DNA from: Pseudomonas sp. GM74 | GTDB taxonomy: Bacteria > Pseudomonadota > Gammaproteobacteria > Pseudomonadales > Pseudomonadaceae | Length of the DNA stretch: 64,000 bases | Assembly: GCF_000282455.1 (NCBI RefSeq) | Contig: NZ_AKJG01000102.1 | Location: 1 to 64,000, forward strand | Direction of reading: 5' to 3' | Shown here: one piece after another, positions 56,922 to 64,000 of the stretch | Layout: every line of letters starts with the position of its first letter | Numbering within the stretch: position 1 is the first letter of the stretch | The notes under the pieces: model-generated | What the model saw: only the letters and a program-made list of their open reading frames with translations | Told to the model about the DNA's origin: nothing | Database searches by the model: none | Program-made: the position numbers and the translations under genes

Positions 56922-58145
56922 ATGTCACCCTTCCAGATCTTGAATTTGCCCAACGGCCAGACCATCGGCAATCGCATTGCCAAAGCCGCCATGGAAGAGA
57001 ACCTCGCCAACACCGATCAGGTGCCTGACCAGGCGCTGTTTCGCCTCTATCAGGCCTGGGCCGAAGGCGAAGCCGGTTTGTTGCTGACCGGCAATGTGAT
57101 GATCGACCGCCGCGCCATGACCGGCCCCGGCGGCGTAGCGCTGGAGGACGAACGCCATCTGGAGCGCTTCCGCCAGTGGGCCAGCGTCGGCCGGGCTGGC
57201 GGTGCACATTTCTGGGTGCAGCTCAACCACCCTGGCCGCCAGACCATGGCCAACCTTGGCCAGCAAACTCTGGCGCCGTCGGCGGTTGCGCTGGATCTGG
57301 GCCAGTTCTCGAAGATGTTCGCCGAACCCAAGCCCATGAGCGAAGACGACATCCAGGAGGTGATCCGACGCTTCGCCACCAGCGCCGCACTGGCCGAGAA
57401 AGCCGGTTTTACCGGCGTGCAGATCCACGCCGCCCACGGCTACCTGATCAGCCAGTTTCTTTCGCCGCTCACCAATCGGCGCACCGATCAATGGGGCGGC
57501 ACCCTGGAAAATCGTGCGCGCCTGCTGTTGTCCGTCGTCGAGGCGGTTCGCAAGGTTGTGTCGCCGCAGTTTTGTGTGTCGGTAAAGCTCAACTCGGCGG
57601 ATTTCCAGCGCGGAGGTTTCGATGCCGATGATGCACGGCAAGTAATCCAGTGGCTCAACGAACTACCGCTCGATCTGCTGGAGCTCTCCGGCGGCAGTTA
57701 CGAAGCACCGGCCATGCAAGGCGAAGCCCGCGACGGCCGGACCCTGGCACGTGAGGCGTACTTTCTGGAAATGGCCGGCGAATTGGCCAGCGTGGCGCGG
57801 ATGCCGGTGATGGTGACCGGTGGGATCCGGCGATTGGCAATCGTCGAACAGGTTCTCGACAGCGGCATCGCCATGGCCGGCATCGGCACTGCGCTGGCCG
57901 TGGAACCGCACTTGGTCAAGCACTGGCGCGAAGGCCTGGACAGCCACCCACAACTGCCGCCGATCCGCTGGAAGCGCAAGCCCCTGGCGGCACTGGCGAG
58001 CATGGCGGTGGTCAAGTTCCAGCTGCATCGCTTGAGCCGTGGGCGCAAAACCCGACCTGAAGTTTCGGCGTTGTGGGCGTTGATTCTCGACCGGTTATAC
58101 ATTGGCAAGCGCACCCGGCAGTACCGGCAGGCGATGGGTAAGTAA
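56922..58145 (+). CDS. NADH:flavin oxidoreductase, old yellow enzyme family
   Basis: 407 aa from ATG at 56922 with a GAGGAG ribosome site; the longer frame to 56796 runs through the MerR promoter. FMN-binding TIM barrel features: LPNGQTIGNRIAKAAMEEN, FWVQLNHPGRQ, VQIHAAHGYLISQFLSPLTNRRTDQWGG with the His pair and Tyr, and VMVTGGIRR. It reduces activated C=C bonds of electrophiles with NAD(P)H. A basic C-terminal tail of about 50 residues (KRKPLAALASMAVVKFQLHRL) goes beyond the barrel. Induction by the divergent MerR regulator is likely. Confidence 0.9.
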   Translation: MSPFQILNLPNGQTIGNRIAKAAMEENLANTDQVPDQALFRLYQAWAEGEAGLLLTGNVMIDRRAMTGPGGVALEDERHLERFRQWASVGRAGGAHFWVQLNHPGRQTMANLGQQTLAPSAVALDLGQFSKMFAEPKPMSEDDIQEVIRRFATSAALAEKAGFTGVQIHAAHGYLISQFLSPLTNRRTDQWGGTLENRARLLLSVVEAVRKVVSPQFCVSVKLNSADFQRGGFDADDARQVIQWLNELPLDLLELSGGSYEAPAMQGEARDGRTLAREAYFLEMAGELASVARMPVMVTGGIRRLAIVEQVLDSGIAMAGIGTALAVEPHLVKHWREGLDSHPQLPPIRWKRKPLAALASMAVVKFQLHRLSRGRKTRPEVSALWALILDRLYIGKRTRQYRQAMGK

Positions 58146-58172
58146 TCCGGAATTGATGTTGACTGATCCACC

Positions 58173-58273
58173 GCCTTCGCGGGCAAGTCGGATCGCCGCA
58201 CCGCCGCTCCCACAGGTCATGCGCAGATTTTGAAATGGCGCTGATCCTGTGGGAGCGGGCTTGCCCGCGAAGG
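58173..58273. repeat. REP doublet H
   Basis: A degenerate unit (CGCGGGCAAGTCGGATCGCC then GCACCGCCGCTCCCACA) and a standard inverted unit (GTGGGAGCGGGCTTGCCCGC) between the oxidoreductase and chelatase genes. Confidence 0.85.
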
Positions 58274-58296
58274 GGCCAGTACAGGCAAAACAGATC

Positions 58297-58967
58297 TCAG
58301 CCCGGAATCAGCTCGTCAATATGCCGATACTCGGCCTGCAACTGCGCCGCCAACACCCGGCTGCGCCCGAGCCTGATCGGTCCGCGCTCGATGTCGATCA
58401 ACAGCCCCGGACACTCCAGCGTCGGCAGCAGCGACCAGTCCTTCAGCCGACCATCGGTCAACAACAGCAACCGCTGCTGCTCTGCCGGAAAACGTTTCTG
58501 CCGTGCGGCAAGCCACTGCCCTGCTTCGTTCAATGCCGCCAGCAGCGGCGTGCCGCCACCGGCACCCAGGCCATCGAGCCAATGGCGCAACCCGGTCGAG
58601 GCCTTCAACCCCTGAACCTGCCACTTGGGTGCAGCACCGCTGGCCGTGAGCAGGGCCAGTCGCGCGCGCTGACGATAGGCATCGTCGAACAACTGCGCCA
58701 GCAAGCCCTTGGCATCGCTCAATGCCTGATGACGGCGGGTCGATGCGGAGGCATCCACGATCACCAGCCACAGTTCATGGGGCGAACGTGTGCGCAGGTG
58801 AAACAGCAGGTCGTCGTGCTGACGCGGTCGACCATTGAGCAATGTGCACGGCCAGTTGATCGAACCGCTGGGGGCCGTTTGACGCTTGCCCTGTTTGCCG
58901 TGGTCCAGCCGCCCGGCACGGGGTCTGGCATTCGCCCCCGCGTTTGAGCGAGGACGAATGCCTAGGG
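58297..58967 (-). CDS. chlD: ChlD C-terminal part (VWA domain), reached by -1 frameshift
   Basis: The VWA half of a magnesium/cobalt-chelatase D-type subunit. The reading beginning at the codon GCC after the slippery site gives ALGIRPRSNAGANARPR, a basic linker, and a VWA domain with a MIDAS motif (LVIVDASAS) and later GGTPLLAALNEA and LLLLTDGRL. The open frame back to its upstream stop contains no ATG or GTG, only weak candidates such as TTG at 58842, so it is unlikely to be made alone. Joined to the ATPase frame at 58968-58974, it would give a 557-residue D subunit (59969 to 58297). It should work with CobN to insert cobalt. Confidence 0.82.
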
Positions 58968-58974
58968 CTTTTTT
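58927..58974 (-). promoter_or_regulatory. Programmed -1 ribosomal frameshift signal in chlD
   Basis: On the minus strand the heptamer A_AAA_AAG (58968-58974) lies in the X_XXY_YYZ phase of the ATPase frame, three codons before its TAG stop. After a 5-nt spacer (CCCTA), a hairpin begins: arms GGCATTCGTCCTCGC and GCGGGGGCGAATGCC, 15 pairs with two G-U, loop TCAAAC. Slipping by -1 leads directly into the VWA frame. All classical elements are present; published work on chlD genes describes such frameshifting in cobaltochelatases. Confidence 0.85.
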
Positions 58975-59969
58975 GGCCAGCTCGGCACTTCACGTCGTGC
59001 GCCGACCGCCAGCGCCTGGGCAGGCAACTCGCCCCACTGGCCCTGCCCTTCGCTCGGATTGGCGTTCTGCGGCGCAGAGGGTTGCGCCGCTTGGGATTGC
59101 GCAGGATGCGGTGGTGAATGCTCGCGACGACGATGGCGCAAGGCGAACTCGGCGACGGCATCGATATCGTCCTCGGCGATAGCGTTCGCCCCGCGCCAGG
59201 CGGCGTGCGCCCGGGCGGCACGCAGCCAGACCAGATCGGCGCGCAATCCATCGACGCCAGAAGCAAAGCAGCGCTCGGTAATCTGTGCCAACGCCTGGTC
59301 ATCGAGGGGAATGTTTGCCAGTGCGTTGCGTGCGTTCTGGCAACGTTCGCGCAGAGACGCCTGCGCCGATTCCCATTCGGCGCAAAAACCTTGCGGATCG
59401 CTGTCGAAATCCAGGCGACGGCGGATGATCTGACCGCGCTCGGCAGGCGCAGTATGGCCACCGAGTGCGACGTTCAGGCCGAAACGGTCAAGCAATTGCG
59501 GACGCAGTTCGCCCTCTTCCGGGTTCATGGTGCCAATCAGCACGAACTTCGCCGAGTGCCGATGGGAAATGCCGTCGCGTTCCACCAGATTGGTGCCGCT
59601 GGCAGCCACATCGAGCAGCAGGTCAACGAGGTGATCGGGCAACAGATTGACCTCGTCGACATAGAGCACGCCACCGTCGGCCTTGGCCAGCACGCCGGGG
59701 GAAAACTGTGCCCGACCTTCGCCCAGCGCCGCGTCGAGATCAAGGGTGCCGACCAGGCGCTCCTCGGTGGCGCCCAGCGGCAAGGTGACGAACTGACCGC
59801 TGGCCAACAGGTCCGCCAGACCGCGGGCCAGGGTCGACTTGGCCATGCCTCGCGGGCCTTCGATCAGCACGCCGCCGATTTTCGGGTCGATGGCGGTCAG
59901 GTACAGGGCCAGCTTCAAATCGTCGGCGCCGACCACGGCGGAGAGCGGAAAATGCGGGGTGTCGGTCAT
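58962..59969 (-). CDS. chlD: ChlI-like chelatase ATPase (non-frameshifted product; N-terminal part of ChlD)
   Basis: 335 aa in the zero frame. AAA+ chelatase ATPase: Walker A IEGPRGMAKSTLARGL, LPLGATEERLVGTLDL, Walker B GGVLYVDEVNLLPDHLVD, and sensor-1 region IGTMNPEEGELRPQLLDRFGL. The last 50 residues are a Pro/Gln-rich linker (PPHPAQSQAAQPSAPQ), as found between ATPase and VWA domains of D subunits. It ends ...SWPKKP at a TAG right after the slippery heptamer. Termination gives an I-type small subunit; frameshifting gives the full D subunit. It is 63 bp downstream of cobN. Confidence 0.93.
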   Translation of the reverse strand: MTDTPHFPLSAVVGADDLKLALYLTAIDPKIGGVLIEGPRGMAKSTLARGLADLLASGQFVTLPLGATEERLVGTLDLDAALGEGRAQFSPGVLAKADGGVLYVDEVNLLPDHLVDLLLDVAASGTNLVERDGISHRHSAKFVLIGTMNPEEGELRPQLLDRFGLNVALGGHTAPAERGQIIRRRLDFDSDPQGFCAEWESAQASLRERCQNARNALANIPLDDQALAQITERCFASGVDGLRADLVWLRAARAHAAWRGANAIAEDDIDAVAEFALRHRRREHSPPHPAQSQAAQPSAPQNANPSEGQGQWGELPAQALAVGARREVPSWPKKP

Positions 59970-60032
59970 TGTTTAATCTCGGTCATGGTCGGTGATGTCA
60001 TAGACACCTGTATCCCACAGGGTTTGCGGTGA

Positions 60033-63000
60033 CTAGCTGTCTTCTTCTATATCCAGCAACAGATTCTCCAATGCCTCGCGGTACTCGCCGGGCTCCTTCC
60101 ACATCCCGCGTTGTTGCGCCTCGAGCATGCGCTCGGTCATGTCGCGCAAGGCATGGGGATTGTGTTCACGGACAAAATCCCGGGTGCCTGGGTCGAGCAA
60201 GTAGGCATCGGCCAGCAACGCGTACTGGTGATCGTCGATCAACTGCGTGGTGGCGTCGAAGGCAAACAGGTTGTCGACCGTCGCGGCCATTTCGAACGCA
60301 CCTTTGTAGCCGTGACGCTTGACGCCTTCGAGCCACTTCGGGTTGGCCGCCCGGGAGCGGATCACCCGGTTCAGCTCTTCCTTCAGGGTACGAATCTTCG
60401 GCAGGTCCGGCTGGCTGTGGTCGCCATGATAGCTGGCCGCTGCCTCGCCTTTCAGACTTTCCACCGCCGCGAGCATGCCGCCCTGAAACTGGTAGTAATC
60501 GTTGGAGTCGAGCAAATCGTGCTCGCGGTTATCCTGGTTTTGCAGCACCGCCTGCACCTGGCTCAGGCGCTGGCTGAATTGTTCGCGGGCGGCGGTGCCT
60601 TCGTCGGAACCGCCGTAAGCGTAGCCGCCCCAGTTGAGGTAGACCTCGGCCAAGTCCTCGCGGCTCTGCCACAGGCGACCGTCGATGGCGCCCTGCACGC
60701 CCGCGCCGTAGGCGCCGGGCTTGGCCCCGAATATCCGCCAGCCGGCCTGACGTCGCGCAGCCTCTTCATCGAGCCCTGACTGCAGCAAGGCTGCACGCTC
60801 GGCGCGTACCTTGGCCGCCAACGGGTTGAGGTCGTCCGGCTCATCGAGGTCGGCCACCGCTTGCACCGCCGCGTCGAACAAGCGAATCAGATTGGCAAAG
60901 GCATCGCGAAAAAAACCGGACACACGCAAGGTCACGTCGACCCGCGGACGGTCAAGCAGACTCAACGGCAGAATCTCGAAATCATCGACCCGCTGGCTGC
61001 CGGTGGCCCACACCGGACGCACGCCCATCAGCGCCATCGCTTGGGCGATGTCATCGCCGCCGGTGCGCATGGTCGCGGTGCCCCACACCGACAGACCGAG
61101 CTGGCGCAAATGATCGCCGTGGTCTTGCAGGTGTCGCTCCAGAATCAGGTTGGCCGACTGGAACCCGATGCGCCACGCCGTGGTGGTCGGCAGGTTGCGC
61201 ACGTCCACCGAATAGAAGTTGCGCCCGGTGGGCAGCACGTCCAGGCGACCACGGCTGGGCGCGCCGCTGGGGCCGGCCGGGACGAAACGACCGCTGAGGG
61301 CGTCGAGCAAGCCGCGCATTTCCGCCGGGCCGCAGGCGTCCAGGCGCGGGGCGACCACTTCGCGCAAACCATCGATGATGGCCTGCACTTCATTCCAGCC
61401 TGCCCCTTGTGGGAGCGGGCTTGCTCGCGAAAGCGGCGGGTCAATCGACATCAATGTTGAATGCTCAACCGATTCCCGAGCAAGCCCGCTCCCACAGGGA
61501 TTATTCAACGCGTCCGAAATCAACTGCGCGGCAAACAGTTCCAGGCGCTCGCGGGTATCGCCCGCCGTGCGCCAGGTCTCGTTGCTGATAAGCAAAAGTG
61601 GTTCGGGACGCGGCCCGGTCCAGGGGTCGGCCAGCGTGCAATCCAGTGGGTCGAAGCCCAGACCGAAAGCCTTGGCCAGGGCCCGCAGCAGACTCGACTG
61701 CGCGCCCCGCCCATCGCCCCGTGGAATGCGCAACAACGCCAGCAAGGTATCGATGCGCAAGCGCCCGGCGGGCGATTCGCCGAATACATGCAGACCATCG
61801 CGGATCTGCGACTCTTTCAAGTCGCACAGGTAAGTATCGAGCCGCGGCAACCAGATCGCCGCGTCGGCATCGCTGTCGAGCTGTTCGTCCAGTTGCAGTT
61901 CACGGTCGATGTGGGTGTCACGCACCAGTTGCAGGATGTCGCGCTGCAACTCTCGGGCACGACGCGGATCCAGCAGTTGCGCCTCGTAATACTCGTCGGC
62001 CAACAGTTCGAGGTTGCGCAGCGGGCCGTAGGTTTCGGCGCGGGTCAGCGGTGGCATCAGGTGATCGATGATCACCGCCTGGGTGCGCCGCTTGGCCTGG
62101 GCGCCCTCGCCCGGGTCGTTGACGATGAACGGATAGATGTTCGGCAGCGGCCCGAGCAACGCATCTGGCCAGCAGTTTTCCGAAAGCCCGACGCCTTTGC
62201 CCGGCAGCCATTCGAGGTTGCCGTGTTTGCCGACGTGGATCACGCCGTGGGCGCCGTAGGTGTTGCGCAGCCAGAAGTAGAACGCCAGGTAGCCGTGGGG
62301 CGGCACCAGGTCCGGGTCGTGATACACCGCGCTCGGGTCGACCTGATAACCCCGGGCCGGCTGAATGCCGACGAAGGTCAGGCCAAAACGCAGGCCGGCG
62401 ATCATCATCCGCCCGCTGCGACACATCGGGTCGCTCTGCGGTGCACCCCAACGTTCAAGCACCGCCGTGCGGTTGGCTTCGGGCAGGGCATTGAACATCG
62501 CCAGATAGTCATCCATCCCCAGGCTTTGCTGGCACGGACGCAGGTCGAGGGTCTCGAGGTCGTTGCTGACGCCGCCCAGCAACTGCTGGATCAGCGCGGT
62601 GCCGCTGTCCGGCAACTCGGCCGGTAATGGATAACCTTCGGCATGCAGTGCCCGCAGGATATTCAGCGCGGTTGCCGGGGTGTCCAGGCCGACGCCGTTA
62701 CCGATGCGGCCGTCGCGGGTCGGGTAATTGGCGAGAATCAAGGCAATGCGTTTTTCTGCATTGGGCACCCGCGCCAGGTCGACCCAACGCCGCGCCAGTT
62801 CGGCCACGAAATCCATGCGCTCCGTTTGCGGCCGGTAGCACACCACATCCGACTGACTGCGCTCACTGCGCCACGCCAGGTCCTTGAAACTGATCGGGCG
62901 GCTGATGATGCGTCCGTCCAGTTCAGGCAAGGCTATGTGCATCGCCAGGTCACGGGGGCCAAGCCCCTGTTCGCTGGCGCGCCAACCGGGTTCGTTGTCT

Positions 63001-63881
63001 TGGGCGCAAATCGCCTGGATCACCGGAATATTGCGGCGAAACGGGCGCAGATGGGGTGCTTCCGGACTGGATTGGGCGAAGCCGGTGGTGTTCAAAATCA
63101 CCGAGACGTTGGCCTCGTCCAGCCAGTCCTCGACCACGCTAAGACAACCGGGTTCTTTCAGGCTGGCCAGCGCAATCGGCAATGGATTCAACCCCGCCGC
63201 CTGCAATCGCTGGCAAAAAACATCAATGAACGCGGTGTTCGCCGCCTGCAAATGCGAGCGGTAGAACAGCACCGCCGCCACCGGTTGATCGGCGTGCCAG
63301 TCGGCCTGCCAGTCGCTCAGTGCGGCGGAGTGTTTGTGCGGATGGTAAACCGCCGTGCGCGGCAGGGTTTGCGGCTCGCCCCAGGTGTAATCACGGACCA
63401 GCCAGCGGTTAGCCAGGCAGCGGAAGAAATCGAGGGCGTTGCCCATGCCACCCTGGCGCAGAAACTGCCAGAGCCGGTCGCGATCCTCGGCACCGACGGT
63501 GCTCAGGTCGCTGAGCTCCGGGTCCGGGCGATCATCGCCCGGCACCAGAATCACCTGCACGCCGCGCTGCGACAGCTCTACCAGGCGCTCGATGCCGTAA
63601 CGCCAATAGGCGATGCCGCCGTGCAGCGAAATCAGGATCACCCTGGCGTGACGCAGCACTTCATCGACGTACAAATCGACCGAGGCATGGTTCTGCACCT
63701 GCATCGGGTTGGCCAGGCGCACGCTCGGGTAATCGTCGGGCAATTGCTGCGCCGCTTCGGCAAGCAGCGCCAGGCTGGAATCGCCGCTGCACAGGACCAC
63801 CAGCTCGGCGGGGGTTTGTCCAAGGTCGGCAATGTTGTCTTCCGACACGAAACCGCCGGGCTGGGTCCTGAGCAGGTGCAT
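60033..63881 (-). CDS. cobN: Cobaltochelatase subunit CobN
   Basis: 1282 aa, the large H-type subunit that binds the corrin (hydrogenobyrinic acid diamide) in aerobic cobalamin synthesis. CobN/BchH features: the region HVGKHGNLEWLPGKGVGLS, YFWLRNTYGAHGVIHVG, LPTGRNFYSVDVRNLPTTTAWRIG and TMRTGGDDIAQAMALMGVRPVW. Residues about 795-825 (CGSGLARES ... SRASPLPQGA) are encoded by a REP doublet inserted in frame, a stretch not expected in the family. It starts 3 bp after the cobW stop, so the order is cobW-cobN-chlD. Confidence 0.96.
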   Translation of the reverse strand: MHLLRTQPGGFVSEDNIADLGQTPAELVVLCSGDSSLALLAEAAQQLPDDYPSVRLANPMQVQNHASVDLYVDEVLRHARVILISLHGGIAYWRYGIERLVELSQRGVQVILVPGDDRPDPELSDLSTVGAEDRDRLWQFLRQGGMGNALDFFRCLANRWLVRDYTWGEPQTLPRTAVYHPHKHSAALSDWQADWHADQPVAAVLFYRSHLQAANTAFIDVFCQRLQAAGLNPLPIALASLKEPGCLSVVEDWLDEANVSVILNTTGFAQSSPEAPHLRPFRRNIPVIQAICAQDNEPGWRASEQGLGPRDLAMHIALPELDGRIISRPISFKDLAWRSERSQSDVVCYRPQTERMDFVAELARRWVDLARVPNAEKRIALILANYPTRDGRIGNGVGLDTPATALNILRALHAEGYPLPAELPDSGTALIQQLLGGVSNDLETLDLRPCQQSLGMDDYLAMFNALPEANRTAVLERWGAPQSDPMCRSGRMMIAGLRFGLTFVGIQPARGYQVDPSAVYHDPDLVPPHGYLAFYFWLRNTYGAHGVIHVGKHGNLEWLPGKGVGLSENCWPDALLGPLPNIYPFIVNDPGEGAQAKRRTQAVIIDHLMPPLTRAETYGPLRNLELLADEYYEAQLLDPRRARELQRDILQLVRDTHIDRELQLDEQLDSDADAAIWLPRLDTYLCDLKESQIRDGLHVFGESPAGRLRIDTLLALLRIPRGDGRGAQSSLLRALAKAFGLGFDPLDCTLADPWTGPRPEPLLLISNETWRTAGDTRERLELFAAQLISDALNNPCGSGLARESVEHSTLMSIDPPLSRASPLPQGAGWNEVQAIIDGLREVVAPRLDACGPAEMRGLLDALSGRFVPAGPSGAPSRGRLDVLPTGRNFYSVDVRNLPTTTAWRIGFQSANLILERHLQDHGDHLRQLGLSVWGTATMRTGGDDIAQAMALMGVRPVWATGSQRVDDFEILPLSLLDRPRVDVTLRVSGFFRDAFANLIRLFDAAVQAVADLDEPDDLNPLAAKVRAERAALLQSGLDEEAARRQAGWRIFGAKPGAYGAGVQGAIDGRLWQSREDLAEVYLNWGGYAYGGSDEGTAAREQFSQRLSQVQAVLQNQDNREHDLLDSNDYYQFQGGMLAAVESLKGEAAASYHGDHSQPDLPKIRTLKEELNRVIRSRAANPKWLEGVKRHGYKGAFEMAATVDNLFAFDATTQLIDDHQYALLADAYLLDPGTRDFVREHNPHALRDMTERMLEAQQRGMWKEPGEYREALENLLLDIEEDS
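61407..61499. repeat. REP doublet I, inserted within cobN
   Basis: Units GTGGGAGCGGGCTTGCTCGC and CCGAGCAAGCCCGCTCCCAC face each other inside the cobN reading frame without creating a stop. All other doublets in the window are intergenic. Confidence 0.9.
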
Positions 63882-63884
63882 GGT

Positions 63885-64000
63885 TTACACGCTGAGCGCG
63901 GCGCGCAATTGCGCTTCGAGAACAGTGGCGTCCAGTTCCTGGCCGATCAGCACCAGGCGGGTGATGCGCGCCTCTTCGGCACCCCACTGGCGGTCGAAGT
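63885..64000 (-). CDS. cobW: CobW, C-terminal end (partial)
   Basis: Only the last 37 codons are in the window, ending EEARITRLVLIGQELDATVL, EAQLRAALSV, stop. The stretch RLVLIGQ followed by an amphipathic helix is the usual end of the CobW/CobW_C domain. CobW is a metal-binding GTPase linked to cobalt delivery. It abuts cobN (3 bp apart). The rest of the gene lies outside. Confidence 0.85.
   Translation of the reverse strand, partial: FDRQWGAEEARITRLVLIGQELDATVLEAQLRAALSV

Noticed and set aside
58297-58842. A stand-alone VWA protein starting at TTG 58842
   Set aside because: The frame is open further upstream, lacks ATG/GTG starts, and connects precisely through a frameshift signal to the ATPase gene.

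Overview
The window comes from a chromosome of a fluorescent-group Pseudomonas. The evidence is the gacA-uvrC-pgsA block followed by tRNA-Gly and tRNA-Cys, an HbcR-type 3-hydroxybutyrate operon, a yejABEF transporter, a cobN/chlD cobaltochelatase locus, and many Pseudomonas-type REP doublets built on GTGGGAGCGGGCTTGCCCGC.

Layout. (1) 0.2-6.7 kb: an operon of a membrane-anchored parvulin, a HupE/UreJ protein and a DUF3604 secreted protein; then a DUF1254 lipoprotein and a decayed phage-type integrase facing tRNA-Leu. (2) 7.0-26.0 kb: an accessory segment of about 19 kb. It is bounded by a 47-bp direct repeat of the 3' part of tRNA-Cys: a pseudo-copy at 7030 and the intact gene at 26038. It carries kup, a broken IS1182-type transposase, a DUF1232 gene, LysE and AzlCD exporters with a LysR regulator, and a hydrolase. 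It also holds a siderophore-type uptake/export set (TonB receptor, PvdE/SyrD-like ABC exporter, FhuF-like reductase, SbmA/YddA-like ABC protein), a class V aminotransferase, a second DUF1254 protein, a K+ channel and several gene fragments. Seven of the eight copies of a short dispersed intergenic repeat lie here. (3) 26-34 kb: core genes pgsA, uvrC and gacA, a GNAT gene, and a DAHP synthase gene preceded by two aromatic-rich leader peptides with a strong terminator between them; then a repeat-domain protein, a signal-less family I.1 lipase and ppiC. (4) 34-49 kb: yejABEF; then a sigma-54 activator, GntP permease, 3-hydroxybutyrate dehydrogenase and acetoacetate-CoA ligase; then a hybrid kinase and a second ppiC. 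(5) 49-56 kb: a minus-strand cluster for uptake and breakdown of an amino acid (polar amino acid ABC transporter, RidA, IclR regulator, PLP deaminase/aldolase, sugar kinase). (6) 56-64 kb: a MerR regulator with a divergent old-yellow-enzyme gene, then the cobaltochelatase genes chlD, cobN and the end of cobW.

Most notable: the chlD locus is two overlapping frames joined by a textbook -1 frameshift signal (A_AAA_AAG, 5-nt spacer, 15-bp hairpin), with no start codon for the second frame. The tRNA-Cys repeat defines an island. The DAHP synthase gene has tandem leaders. A REP doublet sits in frame inside cobN.
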